From Delphinus delphis (lineage: Eukaryota > Chordata > Mammalia > Artiodactyla > Delphinidae): a stretch of DNA of 64,000 nucleotides. The notes below the pieces were generated by a model. That model saw nothing but the letters and a program-made list of their open reading frames with translations. It was not told the DNA's origin and ran no database searches. Below are positions 1-11,150 of the stretch, piece after piece; within the stretch, counting starts at the first letter, position 1, and each line of letters starts with the position of its first letter. Both the position numbers and the translations under genes were made by a program. The stretch spans positions 79,031,458-79,095,457 of the forward strand of contig NC_082699.1 in NCBI RefSeq assembly GCF_949987515.2, read 5' to 3'.

Positions 1-724
1 CCCAGCCCGTGCCTGAGAGTCCCACCTGCCCTGCGGACTCTGGACTGGCCCCGCCACCCCACGGTCAAGTGAGCCAACTGCTCGGAGCAAAGCTCTCGGT
101 GTCTAACCTCCCCAGACCTGCTTCTCACTCAAGTGGCTGCTATTGGGTCCGAGCCCGCTCCAGGCCATGTCTCCATCTCTCTCAGGGACCTGGCATCCCC
201 CATGAAGGCAGGTGAGGTCGAGACCACCCCCCAGCGAGGACGGCTCTCATTTCTAAGGTCTTGGGCCCCAGCATGGATTATATTACCGATGGCTCGCTCG
301 TTTTGCAGACGGGGAATGTGAGGCTCAGAGAGACCAAGCTTATGACCCTGCAGCCAGGACTTGCCAGGGTCCCCTCCCAGCAGGGATCTTTCCCCACCCA
401 CCAGGGATCCAGGGCCTAAGAAGGCCCCCTGGGCCCACAGGCCTCTGTGCGGGCTGAGTCCTGGCCGCAGACGAGTGCCCAGCACCCCCGCCATGCCCAC
501 CCCGGCGGGCAGTGGGTGGGAGAGTGTACAGAGGGTTCGGGGGCCTGTCCTCTGTTCAGTGTGAACAGCGGCCCTTCCCAGTCACTCCCACCGCTGGCTG
601 TCTCAGGTCCCCAGAGGCCCTTCAGTCTGTACTCACTGGGCTCTAGGAGCTGGCCGCCCCGAGCTGCTTCCCTCTGCAGCCCCCCTCCAGCCAGCCCCAG
701 CCGGCAGAGAAACAGCAGCACACG
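1..724. other. Intergenic DNA beyond the ARC 3' end
   Basis: GC-rich unique-looking sequence downstream of the ARC polyadenylation signal. Short open frames here have no recognisable domain. I see no RNA gene, clear repeat or splice-supported exon. Confidence 0.5.
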
Positions 725-2717
725 CACGCCAAGAAGTTTCAGTGTTTTATTAACAAAATCTTACAAAAAGAGTCTGTCTTCGTGGAAGGTGGCAAGGGTG
801 CACACAGCCTGGCCTGACATTCAGGGCTTCATCCGCTGGGGGGACGGGGAGGTGGCCACACCCTCTTGACCCTGGGGCCTCCCTGCTGCCTGCACCAGCC
901 TCGAGTACGGGTTATGGCTTATGTGCAAAGATGAAATCCGGGGGAGCTGGCAGAGTTACCTGTAAGTGTCATTCCCCCGAAGCTGGGACCCCCCAGTGGA
1001 CAGGCGGAAAGGGAAACCCCCAACCAGGCCTGCTCAGGCCACAGACACGAGCGGCCGGCCAGCACCAGGGTGTGGGTGCCCTGGGGGAGGTGGGGGTCCA
1101 GGCCTGGGCAACGGCAGGGCCTGGTAGAGAGCCCACATGAGCCTCAGGACCCGCCGGGTCTCCTGGGGCTGGGCTTGGGGCCGCCGGGCAGGGGCAGCGG
1201 CTCTGGTCTCAGCCCCAGGCCTCGTGGCAAGCTCTGGCAGGAGAGGATGGCCGCGCAGTGGGCAGCAGTTCCTGGGCTGGAACGAGGCCGGAGCCGGGGT
1301 GGCGGCCCTGGGGGCGGGTGGGCGGGCGGGCGGCCAGCGGGGCGGGCATACGGCAGGCCCCGGCCCTCACGCTGGCGCGTCTTCACCACCAGCCTCTCGC
1401 TGGCCTCAGACTTCTCCTCTCGTGCAGGCAGCTTGCAGGGGGAGAGGAGAGGAGGCACTGCCAGGCACAGCAGCAAAGGCTCCGCAGGAGCCTTGAGACC
1501 TGAAAGGAAGGAAGACGGATGGTCAGGGACTCAGGAACAGGCCAAGGCTGGGAGGGGCTGCACAGGAGGGGCGTGCGGCGGACGTCACAGGGCTGCTCTC
1601 CCAGGGCTGCTTCTCAGCTCACCCAGAGGACTGCGTGGGGTGGGGGCGGCCTGGGACCTGGGGGCTGGGGAGGAGCTTGAGGGCCCCGTGTGAGGACAGC
1701 CGAGGGACGGGGTCTCCTGCATTACCTGTTGTCACTCTCCTGGCTCCGAGGGCCGGCTGCTGCCTCAGCCGGGTTTGAGGACTCAGGCCCTGTGGGACCT
1801 TCCGCCTGCCACGGGTGAGTCATCGAGCGGGGCTCGGTCCCTCCCCAGGCTGGCATGAATCAGTGGTGCTGAGGCGGGAGAGAAAACACGGTCGGTGTGA
1901 GAGCTGGCTCGGCAAACTCCCCAGCCCTGCTCCCACCCCAGCTCCCTCTCCCGCTCCCCCGGGTCTCTGCTCCTTCCCCGCCTCCCCACCATGTCACCCC
2001 CACCCCATCCGGTAACTTGCGGATGACCCTGAGCCTCGTGGGCTCGCCTGGAAAGTGGGCTTGGCCCGGGACCCTCCCGGCTCTACGGTGCCCCCTGGTG
2101 GTGGTACCATGGGGCAGGGGCTCACCTGAGGGGCCAGGAGGCACCAGGACGCCAGGTCTGCTGCTGCCACTGCTGCTGCTGCCTTTATTGGCTTCGGCTC
2201 TCTTCCAAGGGGAGGGAGCCACACTGCCCGAGGCTGGCCAGCTGCCCTGGGCCATGGCAGGGGTGCCAGTCGGCTACGAGGCGACTGCCAGGAGAGGTGG
2301 CTTCCCAGAAAAGCCCAGAGCTTCTGCCCCGGGGTGTCCCTTGAGCTTGGTGCCTGCGGGCCCGTGCCGTCTGGATGCTGGGTTTCTGAGTGCCCAGAGG
2401 GCCGGGACTTTGAACAGGACGAGGAAGCTGTCCTGGCCTGAGAGTATGGAGGGTGGGGCCGCTGGCCCAGGCCGGCCCATGCTGGGGAAGACAGACGGAG
2501 GGAGGGCGAGGGGCAGGGCCCCGCAGGGAAGGGAAGCCCCTCTGCTGTTTGGGGGATGCTGCCCACATCTGAATCACACGTGTCTGTTAGGGTCAGGTTA
2601 GGAGGCTGAGGTGGGTGTCCAGCTGCATGAGGACAAGGGCTCCCCCTGCAGGGATCAGCCCACTCAGAAGTCCCGGTGGGCAAAGGCCACAGCGGGCAGG
2701 CGGGGGGCCGGCGCCCT
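725..2717 (-). other. ARC: ARC 3' UTR with two introns
   Basis: After the stop codon the minus strand shows two well-formed introns. A donor (CAG|GTGAGC) ends exon 1 at 2126. An acceptor with a strong pyrimidine tract (CCGCCTCAG) opens exon 2 at 1868. Exon 2 ends at 1726 with CAG|GTAATG. The acceptor CTTCCTTTCAG opens exon 3 at 1499, which runs to the poly(A) signal near 746. This reproduces the known layout of mammalian ARC: one coding exon and two 3' UTR introns, whose exon junctions downstream of the stop make the mRNA a natural target of nonsense-mediated decay after translation. Splice sites are seen directly; the decay role is family knowledge. Confidence 0.8.
746..751 (-). terminator. 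ARC: ARC polyadenylation signal (AATAAA)
   Basis: AATAAA on the minus strand at the end of the inferred ARC exon 3. From the inferred transcription start near 4095 to here is about 3.35 kb, matching the compact size of mammalian ARC genes. Confidence 0.75.
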
Positions 2718-3908
2718 CTATTCGGGCTGGGTCCGGTCACTGGCTACAGACTCGCTGGTGAGGGCCGGCGTGAGGGCCTCGCTCTCCTCCTCGGTGGGCA
2801 GGTGGGGGCTGGCGGGCTCGGCCACCTGCTCCAGGCCGTCCTCCACCTCCATGCCCTTCTGGATGAGCTGCTCCAGGGTCTTGGGCAGCGGGGGCCGCAG
2901 GAAGCGCTTGAGCTTGGGCTGCAGGGTGCCCACCACGTACTGGATGATCTCCTCTTCGTCGGCATCCACGTACAGCGTCTGGTACAGGTCCCGCTTGCGC
3001 CACAGGAACTGGTCCAGCGGCTCTCCCTGCTTCTGCGGCAGGTCCAGCTCACGCTGCACGGCCTCTCGCGACAGCGCGCCCTCGCTGTACTGCAGGAACT
3101 CCTTCTTGAATTCCACCCAGTTCTTCACTGAGCCCTGCTTGTACTCCCACCACTTCTTGGCCGGCCCATTCATGTGGTTCTGGATCTGTGACAGCCAGTA
3201 CTCCTCGGAGCCGCCCACCTGGCGCAGGTACTCCTCCAGGTGGCTGAGGAACTCCCGCGGGTCCTCGAAGATCTGCGTGTCCACGCCAGGGCTTGGCTGC
3301 CCGTCCTCTCCCAGCCCCCAGGGTGGGTACTGCTGGGCCTCCACCGCCTCTTGTCCGGGCAGCTCACCTGTGGCCGGTGGTGGGGTGATGGCATAGGGGC
3401 TGACCGTGTAGTCGTAGGTGTCAGCCTCGTGGCCGTAGCTCTCGGGACCCCCGACACCTACGGAGGTGGTGTGGCGGGAGGGGTTGCTGCCAACCGGGTA
3501 CTTGCCGCCCATGGACTCCAGGCGGTCGGCCCACCTCTCCAGCCGGTAGAAGACCTCCCGCCACACGTGCATCTCCCGCTTGACCCAGCGCTCCAGGTTG
3601 GCGATGGTCTCCTGGCAGCGACACAGGCAGGCCTTGATGGACTTCCTCCAGCGCTGTGAGTCGCCCGTGGGCACGTACCCGTCCAGGTTGCTCTCCAACT
3701 TGCCCACCGAGCGGTGCAGCCCCTTCAGCTCCCGCTCCACCTGCTTGGACACCTCGGTCAGCAGGTGCCGGTGGGTCCTCCGCACGTGCTCCAGCATCTC
3801 CGCCCGGCACTTCCCGATCTGCAGGATCACGTTGGGCTTGGCCACCGGCCCGCCGCGGGGCGCGGGGTAGGCGTGGAGGCCGCCGGTCGTCCTTTGGTCC
3901 AGCTCCAT
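2718..3908 (-). CDS. ARC: Activity-regulated cytoskeleton-associated protein (domesticated Gag capsid)
   Basis: A single uninterrupted exon encodes 396 residues, the length of human ARC, ending in SDRTQPE. The start is taken at MELDQRTTGG; an upstream in-frame ATG at 3962 would add 18 residues absent from known ARC, so I reject it. The N-terminal half (about 20-140) is the basic coiled-coil membrane-binding region, followed by a Pro/Gly-rich linker. Residues from about 205 to 370 form the two-lobed capsid domain derived from a Ty3/gypsy retrotransposon Gag (blocks DTQIFEDPREFLSHLEEY and NHMNGPAKKWWEYKQGS). ARC is an immediate-early neuronal protein that drives AMPA-receptor endocytosis and self-assembles into capsids carrying its own mRNA. 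No frameshift or stop is present, so I expect it to be functional. It lies in a CpG island. Identity is certain; the functional statements are family knowledge. Confidence 0.98.
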   Translation of the reverse strand: MELDQRTTGGLHAYPAPRGGPVAKPNVILQIGKCRAEMLEHVRRTHRHLLTEVSKQVERELKGLHRSVGKLESNLDGYVPTGDSQRWRKSIKACLCRCQETIANLERWVKREMHVWREVFYRLERWADRLESMGGKYPVGSNPSRHTTSVGVGGPESYGHEADTYDYTVSPYAITPPPATGELPGQEAVEAQQYPPWGLGEDGQPSPGVDTQIFEDPREFLSHLEEYLRQVGGSEEYWLSQIQNHMNGPAKKWWEYKQGSVKNWVEFKKEFLQYSEGALSREAVQRELDLPQKQGEPLDQFLWRKRDLYQTLYVDADEEEIIQYVVGTLQPKLKRFLRPPLPKTLEQLIQKGMEVEDGLEQVAEPASPHLPTEEESEALTPALTSESVASDRTQPE

Positions 3909-4122
3909 CTGTTCGCAGGTGGCGGCGGTGCTCGGACAGGCGGGGTGGGGCAGAGGCTGCAAAGTCCTCTTGGGGCCGACGGAGAGCTGCTGGGCGCCGG
4001 CTACGCGGAGCTGCGCGTGGCGGAGGGTCCCGCGGAGCGGCGGCTGGCCCCGGCTGCTCTCGGCGGCCGCGGACCCGGAGGACCCGGCACCCGAGCTCTG
4101 CGCTCAGCCTCGGCCGCCGGCT

Positions 4123-4181
4123 CTTTATGCCGCCAGCGCGGGCCGTGGGCGGCCCCGTCACCGAGCCACGGCTCCCATTGG
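4123..4181 (-). promoter_or_regulatory. ARC: ARC core promoter: TATA-like box and CCAAT box
   Basis: On the minus strand a CATAAAG TATA-like element lies at 4123-4129 and an inverted CCAAT box (CCAATGG) at 4175-4181, with a TGACG CRE half site at 4156-4160. This puts transcription start near 4095-4100 and gives a 5' UTR of roughly 190 nt before the ATG at 3908. The surrounding 3.85-4.6 kb is very CpG-rich. The start site is inferred from spacing. Confidence 0.7.
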
Positions 4182-4278
4182 CCCGGGCGCAGGCTCCCCG
4201 CCCGCGCCCCCAGCCTGCCGGCCCGCCTCCCCGCGCCCACGCGCGCTCCCGGCGGAGGGAGGACCCACCCCCTGCACA

Positions 4279-4281
<3 letters not shown>

Positions 4282-4346
<65 letters not shown>
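4282..4346 (-). repeat. Pure CCG/CGG trinucleotide tract in the ARC upstream promoter
   Basis: 65 bases of uninterrupted GGC (CCG on the ARC-sense strand), about 21 copies, some 185-250 bases upstream of the inferred ARC start. It is immediately followed by an AP-1-like TGACTAA at 4347-4353. The tract also creates poly-Ala, poly-Gly, poly-Arg and poly-Pro runs in overlapping open frames, which are not genes. Confidence 0.95.
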
Positions 4347-4619
4347 TGACTAATGCGCTCGCTCGCACCGCTCCTTCCCTGACCCATTCAGCCCGTGGGA
4401 CCCAGAGACCGTACTGGGAACAGGCCGGCGACGCCCCCCCGGCAGCCAGCGCCGGGCAGGGAGGCCCGGTGAGCGCCCCGCCGCCCCCGGCCGGAGGTAA
4501 GGAGGAAGCCCCTCCCCCGGGCCTCAGGGTCAGCTTCCTCCTGTGTCTGCTGTGTCCTGACTGGGGCGGGGGGCGGGGGCGCTGGACTGCTCTCCGGGGC
4601 CGCCGGCCGCAGACCTGAT

Positions 4620-7600
4620 CCTGTACAGTCCGGGTCTGCAGGATGTTCAGCCACAGGTGAGACGTGGCAACGACCCCATATTGAGACCCTCTTTCGCTTG
4701 GGCTGAAGACCTCCAGGAGTTTTCCAGTGCACACACGCTCCCGGGTGTCAGGTGTGAGGTCCCGGACGTGGCCTTGAGCTTCCGTCTATCCCCGCCCCGG
4801 GCGCCCTTGCGTCCAGGCCCTGGGCTGGTCCTGCGCCCGGGTAAGGGACAGGCACCCAGGCCTTGGCTCTCCCAGGGCCCCTGGACTTGGTGTGGGTGTG
4901 TGTCGCCTAGGTGGCAGTAGCTGGACAGGACTGCCCCGTGCCCCCTCTCCCAGGTCTTTGCTGAGGCCCAAGACTTCTCCACTTAGCGCCTCCCAGGAAA
5001 CCTGGCAGCTGCTCTCGGGGCGTGGGGGGGTGGCGTGTGGAGGAGACGGAGGGGCCCTCCACCCACCGCAGGGTGTAGGCCCTGAACCCCAGGCCACAGC
5101 CCAACCGGTGGGAAGCTCCAAGACCTCTGCAGGGGGGAGAGGGTGCTGGTGGCCTGATGCAGTCAGGAGAGGTAGAGAAGCAAAACACCATAAAAGGAAT
5201 GGGGCTCCGGAAGCTGAGACTCCTGCAGGAGGGAGGCCCCCTTCTGCCTCCCTGGCAACAGTGGTGGGGAGGGGCCCTCCCCCTGTGTCCCCGTCATGAT
5301 GGGTGTGGGTCCAGGTCCTCTGCTGCTCCATGCGCACAGGTAGCACATACCATGTACCACACACAACCAAGGCCAGTCAAGACCCCCTAGCCCTGCTGCC
5401 GGTCTTCCGCTCTCACACGCACACTGCACACTCATCCCCCCTCCCCCACAGAGATACTCATAGCTCCCCACCCACCCATCCTCCCCCCGTCCAGTCATCC
5501 CCGTCCACGCCCAGCCCCTCACACCAGGCCCGCCGGCCCCCGGGTCTCGTTAGCACACTCAAGGGCACGCGGGTACCCCCGCTCTGGAGTCCCCATTCCC
5601 TGCCCCCCTTGGAGGCCCCTTCCCTGCCACCCCCTGCCGCCCCCCAGAGGCAATCTGCCACTCCTTTCCCTCTCTGAGCTTCCAGCCTTGGTGGGGGAAT
5701 GTCTCTGGCAGAAACTCCCCCAAAATCGCTCTCCTGGCATTTCTAATTAAAGGCAAGTGGGTGAGCAGAGAGGGGAGGGTGGAGGGGCAGCACAGAGCAG
5801 GGAGGGGGAGTCGGGCCAGAAGCTGCGAGAACAGGAACCCCCGAGCGTGCGAGCCTGTGTGTAAGATGCCTGTGCCGCGGCGAGCGGGCTGGTCACCGCG
5901 GGGCCTGAGTGGAGCCGCGAGCCCGCGACCGTGTCTGGGTGAGCCCAGGCCTGCGTCCGAGGGCCCTGCTCTGGAAAGGCACGCGATGAGCCAGCTGGGC
6001 AGGGACCTCGCTCGCACACCTGCGTTGTGTGTGCGCGCGCGCGTGCACACGCATGCGGTGGGAGTGCCAGAACCATCACTCGAGTGACCAGGAGCCACCC
6101 CTCCACTTCCTCCCACGGTTGACAAAGGCCATGTGGCCCCTGGGGGCCGGCATCCAGACCCAGGAGCCCTGACCAGCTGGGCGGCCCAGGCAGGAGACTG
6201 GAAGGGGAGGCATCCCCTTTGTGGGGGGGGGCAGGCAGGAGAGGGGATCTTAGGGCAGCCCAGCAGGCAGGGCCGGTCTTGACCCAGACCCTTGGTGGGC
6301 CGTCTGCGTGGCCAGCCCAGCCTGACGTGTGGCGGGGGGGCACGGCCCAGAGGCTGCATTCGCGAGGCCGCCGTGACAGGTGACAGGCCACAGCCACTGA
6401 TCCGGGAACACCTAGTTGCTACCAGCTTTCGCGCCAGAAGCCCTCAGCACACCCCACACTGCAGCCTCAGGCTCCACTCTTCCGCCTGCGCGAAGGGGCC
6501 TGGCCAGCTCCCATGCCTGAGGTGGGGGCTGCCCCCGCCCTGCTCCTCCGTGCCCCCCTCCCACAGGCAGCCTCACCCAGAGCAGGACGACTCAGGGCCA
6601 CAGGCCGAGCGCGGCAGGTGGAGCGGGGAGCCAGGCCTGGGCCTGGAGGCGGGGGGCCTGGGCTTCCCCAGCTCTCAGAACCAGGCTGGTCTGCTGCTCC
6701 TCAGGCCTGCCAGCTCCCGAGGTCTCGCCTGCCTTAGAAGATGGGGGCTTTGCAGGGGAGGGTGGGCAGGCAGGGTGACCACAGGAGGGTCTGCCCAGCG
6801 CTGGGAGCCACGCAGCCCTCATTCCAGCCCCTCTGGGGCTCTGCCCCTAGGGCCCCGGGCTCCCAGACCCCAGGTGATGCTCTCCTGATGCTAAGATGCT
6901 TATTTCGACGGGGGTCTCCCCGCAAGTCCACAGCCTCAGGAAACCCACCCCAAACAGAGCCCTGGGTGTCTCCACTTTCCCCGGACAGCCCCCGCCCTCC
7001 CAGCAGCTGCTGCCTTCCCAGGGCTGCTCTGTGACCAAGTCCTCCCCAACGGGGCTCACACACCGGCCTCTGCAGACCCCTCAGTGCCAGTCCCTGGGCC
7101 CCCAGAGGTGCTGGAGGTACCCCTCAGCAGGGCAGAACAGGCCGTGCAACCCGAGCTCCCTCCCCGGCCCTCCTGGGGGCCGGAGCTGGCCTGCCCTCGA
7201 GCAGGGCCCCGGCCACAGTCCTGCGACTCCCAGCCTCACGTGAGCACCCAGCACTCCCAGGAGCACCTTGGGGCGGAGCTCCCGCACCTCCCGCACTCAC
7301 GCTCTCCCGGCCATCTGCCCAGGAGCCACTGTGGCAGCTGCTCGCGGAGGAGAAGCTGGGCCAGGGCAGCTGTCCGCCGCTCAGTCTAACCTGACCCTTA
7401 CTGCCTGGCTTTGGCCTGGGGTCCAAGTACCCACCCTCCACATGTACCCACTGCCCGTCCTGCGCCCAGGGGGACCGTCCTGGGTCACGTGGCCTCATCC
7501 CATCTCCTCGTGCCCGCCGGGAGCCTACCAGCGGGCTGTCCGGGCCCGGGCGTCCCGGTGCTGCAGGATCCGCCCACCTTGGCCGCAGCTGCTTCTGGCC

Positions 7601-9651
7601 GCTCGCCTGCCCCGTCTCCCCGCAGCGGGCCGCTCCTTCCTTCGGCCCAAAGCCAGGCCTCCTGCGGTGCTGCTTCCCTCTCGCTGGCTGCGACTCTGGC
7701 ACCAGGGCCCGTGTCCGCACCTCACAGCTGAGTCGCCGGAGCCTGGAACAGAGCACACATTTGGGATGAGCCGTGGAACGGACAAAGTTATGGGCCCTTC
7801 TCCCTCCCTTTCTGGTTGGGAAGCATTTGGCCGTTGCCCACCTGAGCCTCAACTTTCCACCTGTAAAATGGGGTGACAGTGCCAGGGCCTGGCGTCCAGC
7901 GAGGCCGAGTGCTGGCCCTCTTGCCTCACCCGCTCCCCGCCCGAGGACTTCCCCCACCTCGTCCTGCCGACAGCCTCCCGTCAGAGTGTCACCTCTGGGA
8001 TCTGGGAGGTGGGACGTGGTCAGGACCCCCTCCCTGTGGCCCCTCGGGAGGGGCTGCAGTGCTACTTCCTTGCTCTGCCCCCCGAGGCAGCACTGGGGCC
8101 AGGGACATCTGTGCAGGCCCCGGTGATGAGGGGCGAGCAGAGGTGCTGGGGGAGCAACTGGCAGAAGGGGTCTGAGCCTAGGCAGCTGGGAGGATGCCAG
8201 GCCCCCTGTGGGCCTTCCCCGCCATGGCCAGCATCCAGCCACCACCCTCCTCTGAGACCACCTGCAGCGGGGCCAGACCGCGGGGAGGGAGAGGCAGGGA
8301 CGGCCGAGGGCTCGGACACAGGGTTTAGAGCTGAGATCGGGAAAGAGAGCGTCCAGGTGGGAAATGGAGGGGCAGCGAGAGGGAGAGACGCCAGGGCTGG
8401 CGGGCTCCTGTCTCGGGAGATGTTCTCCCTCATCTCACAGAGGTTCTGCGAGGTGGGGGCCCTCCCCAAGCCCTGAGCTGGCAGGTGACACAGCTGGGGT
8501 CCCTCTGCCACACCTGCCCAAGAGGTCTGCTGCAGCAGAGCAGGCCCTGAGAGACCCCGGGAGGCCAGGGCAGAGCGGAGAGGGGTCTCGGGAGACCCGG
8601 CAGGGCAGGGCAGGGCAGGGCACTCGCTGACCTGAGACGGGAGCTGCCCAGGGAGGGGGCAGGGCCCGCCTCGGGGCCATGGGAAGCAGCAGGCGCTGGG
8701 CCACGGGGAGGCTGCAGGGACAGTTTTTCCCATCCTTGCCCCTCCTCCCGGACTTCCTCCTCTCTCCCGGTTTGGCAGGGTGCGTGCTGCGTCCTGTCCC
8801 CGGAACAGGCAGCCTGTTCATTCCGGGCCTCCACACTCCAGACTGTCTTCCCTCCTCCCTCCTGCCTTAGCGCCTCCCGGTCCGGTCTTCAAGGAAAGTT
8901 TTGTATTTTTCCGATGATCCTGGCACGGCGGTGCCTGACCCAGCTGCTCCTTGCATCCTCCAGGCCAGGGGGCCGAGCCGCGGGACCATAGGCACAGGTG
9001 TGGGAAGCCCATCCTCAAAGGACCTTCATTCCTCACCACCCCCAGCCATGGTAGAAGGGAAACCAAGGCCCCGAGAGGGTCTGGGGCTGGTCTGAGCCCC
9101 TCAGCCGGGAAGCCAAAGCCAGGAAAGGCTGGTGCGAGGATGTGGGGATGGGCCCGCCAGCTCCCGGAGGCGTCGTGAGCACGGTTCACCTCCTGCGTGA
9201 CTGCGGGTGAGTCCCCTCTGCCCCACCCCTCCCTGGCCTCAGTTTTCTGGCCCGTAGAGTGGGTACAGCCACCGCTCTGCCCTGCTCAGCTGTGAGGTGA
9301 ATCAGCCAATCAGACAGCAGTTCCGGAACCCGACTTGGCAGGCGCTGAGCAAGGTGAGGTAGCAGGGAAGTGCAGGTCGCCCCATGCAATAGGGCCATCA
9401 CCGTGACCCCACACAGTCCCTGGAGGACGCTGGGCTGCGTGTGGCCCTCGGCGTGCTGCCTGCTGGGCCACCACCCTTGGCACTGCGGGCACCAGCAGGC
9501 CGTGCCTCTGCTCAGAGGCTCAGGCTTTTCAAGGAGCAGCTGCAGCTTCCAGGGTGCCTGCTGGGGCATCAGCGAGGTGAGACGAGGGGAGGAGGCCATG
9601 TGGCTCTGCCGGCGGGGGCTCGGGGTGGAGCCAGGAGGCAGGTGTGAGAGG
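4620..9651. other. ARC upstream intergenic region
   Basis: No supported gene in 5 kb. An imperfect CArG-like CCATATTGAG occurs at 4676-4685, roughly 580 bases upstream of the inferred ARC start. A short GT/GC alternating run lies near 6025-6055, and a MIR-like fragment around 7805-7875 carries the tail 'ccacctgtaaaatgggg'. A second MIR-like stretch is at about 9187-9280. Many short GC-rich open frames on both strands lack domains and splice support. Confidence 0.5.
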
Positions 9652-9870
9652 CAGGAACACGGGACAGGGGACACGGGACGCAGGACGCAGGACAGGGGAC
9701 ACAGGACGCAGGACAGGGGACACGGGACACAGGACGCAGGACAGGGGACACGGGACACAGGACGCAGGACAGGGGACACGGGACGCAGGACAGGGGACAC
9801 GGGACACAGGACACAGGACACAGGACACAGGACAGGGGACACGGGACACAGGACGCAGGACACAGGCCGA
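9652..9870. repeat. Minisatellite of GGACACAGGACGCAGGACAG-type units
   Basis: About 220 bases built from variants of the words gggacac, aggacgc and aggacag arranged in a higher-order unit of about 20-30 bases. The array is imperfect and strongly purine-rich on the plus strand. It makes repetitive Thr/Gly/Arg frames (plus) and Cys/Pro/Val frames (minus) with no coding value. Confidence 0.9.
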
Positions 9871-11102
9871 GGACACCTCGGTGCGTGCCGCTCTCGGGCG
9901 GTCGCCCACACGGCATCTGGAGCTAAACGTCCCCTCGGCAGGGGCCCTGCCAGGTCTGCATGTCCACAGAGCCGGGACGGGAGTCAGGCACCTGCCCTTC
10001 CCCCCACCGCCCCCACTTCTCCCCAAGGCATTTGCTGTGTCACCTCCTGCAAATCACTTAACCCCTCTGTTCCCGCCATCCTCATCACACAACGGGGGTG
10101 GATGGCGGTGGTGGGTGGTGAGGAGGGAAGGGCGGGCCTCTGAGTGCACCATTCCTGCCACAGGAATGCCCCGGCCAGCCTGCTGCCCACCGCCCCTTGT
10201 TTAGCTCACAAAGGCCTGCCCAGTTTTGAAACCTAAGCATAGAAGCTCAGCACGGCTTACGTGGGATCTACCTCTGAGCCAGGGTCACCACCTCCAGGAA
10301 GGCTTCCCAGCCTCCCAATGTGGTGTTAACCCCGTCTTCTGTGAGCCTTGTCCTCCCTCTTACGTGCCCCCCTTGGAGCCCCTGAGCACGGCGTCTTCCT
10401 GCGTGTGCCAGTTTATGAGTGTGTTGTGAGTGTGAGAGTTTGAGAGCGCATGTGTGTGTGTCAGAGTGTGCCAGAGTGTGTGTGCTCGGGTTCCTCCTGA
10501 TCTCCTGCTCGCTGACTGCCAGGTCCTGAGCTTGCTCTGGGCACATGGAGTAGACAGACCCCTGCTTCCTACCCTGAAGAGTCTCCGTCCGGCCAGAGGT
10601 GCCCCATACGCCAAGTGTGCCAGCAGCCCAGAGGGGCCCTGCCAGGCAGGGACAGCCTGAGGGTGAGCGGGGCGACGCGGGTGCAGGGGAGGCCGATGGG
10701 CTGGCTTGAGGGCTCTTTAAAGGGTCAGGGATGAGGGGAGAGCCACGACCCCAGTGTCCGCCGGTGGCCCGGCCGCGTGAGGGCTCGGCAGCTCGCCTGG
10801 GGGGCTGGAGCTGGGCGGCCGCCCCCTCCTCTCCACCCCACTGGGCTCCAGCCAGGCTGCATGCAGCCGCCACCGCCTCCCTGGACACCCAGGCGGGCCC
10901 AGGTCGTGCAGCAGGAACCCCAAGGGTTGCTGGCCCCTCAGCCAGGATGAGTGGTTCTCTGCCAGCTGGCTCGGCTGGACGCCCCCGGAGCTGGGTGTTG
11001 AGGATGCCCGTGCCAGGGAGGGGGTGGTGGCTGCTGTCCTTCTGTTCTCTGTGTTTCCATTTCCATCTCAGAGCGAGCACAGTGCGCCAGCCTCCACCGC
11101 TC
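9871..11102. other. Intergenic DNA with MIR fragment
   Basis: A MIR relic is recognisable at about 10038-10110 by 'caaatcacttaacccctctg'. A degenerate TG-rich stretch lies at 10425-10490. Otherwise unremarkable up to the ARC enhancer-like cluster. Confidence 0.5.
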
Positions 11103-11150
11103 ACTTCCGGAGCCATAAAAGGAGCGAGGCTGAGAATAGCTCGTGTGACG
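11103..11150 (-). promoter_or_regulatory. ARC: Candidate ARC synaptic activity-responsive element (SARE)
   Basis: Within 48 bases the sequence holds an Ets/TCF site ACTTCCGG (11103-11110), a perfect CArG box CCATAAAAGG (11113-11122), a MEF2-like CTGAGAATAG (11130-11139) and a CRE half site TGACG (11146-11150). Read in the ARC direction the order is CREB, MEF2, SRF, TCF. The cluster is about 7 kb upstream of the inferred ARC start. The described mammalian SARE is a compact CREB-MEF2-SRF cluster about 7 kb upstream of Arc that drives its activity-dependent transcription. Motifs and distance are seen directly; enhancer activity is inferred. Confidence 0.85.

Noticed and set aside
3656..4618. 320-codon plus-strand frame antisense to ARC
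   Set aside because: Low-complexity Gly/Ala/Arg translation of a CpG island with no family resemblance.
3421..4734. 437-codon minus-strand frame overlapping ARC and running through the CCG tract
   Set aside because: Alternative frame of the CpG island; poly-Pro comes from the CCG repeat, and ARC itself is the real gene in another frame.
9652..9870. Repeat array resembling a CRISPR locus
   Set aside because: Units are contiguous without unique spacers, in a mammalian genome; it is a minisatellite.
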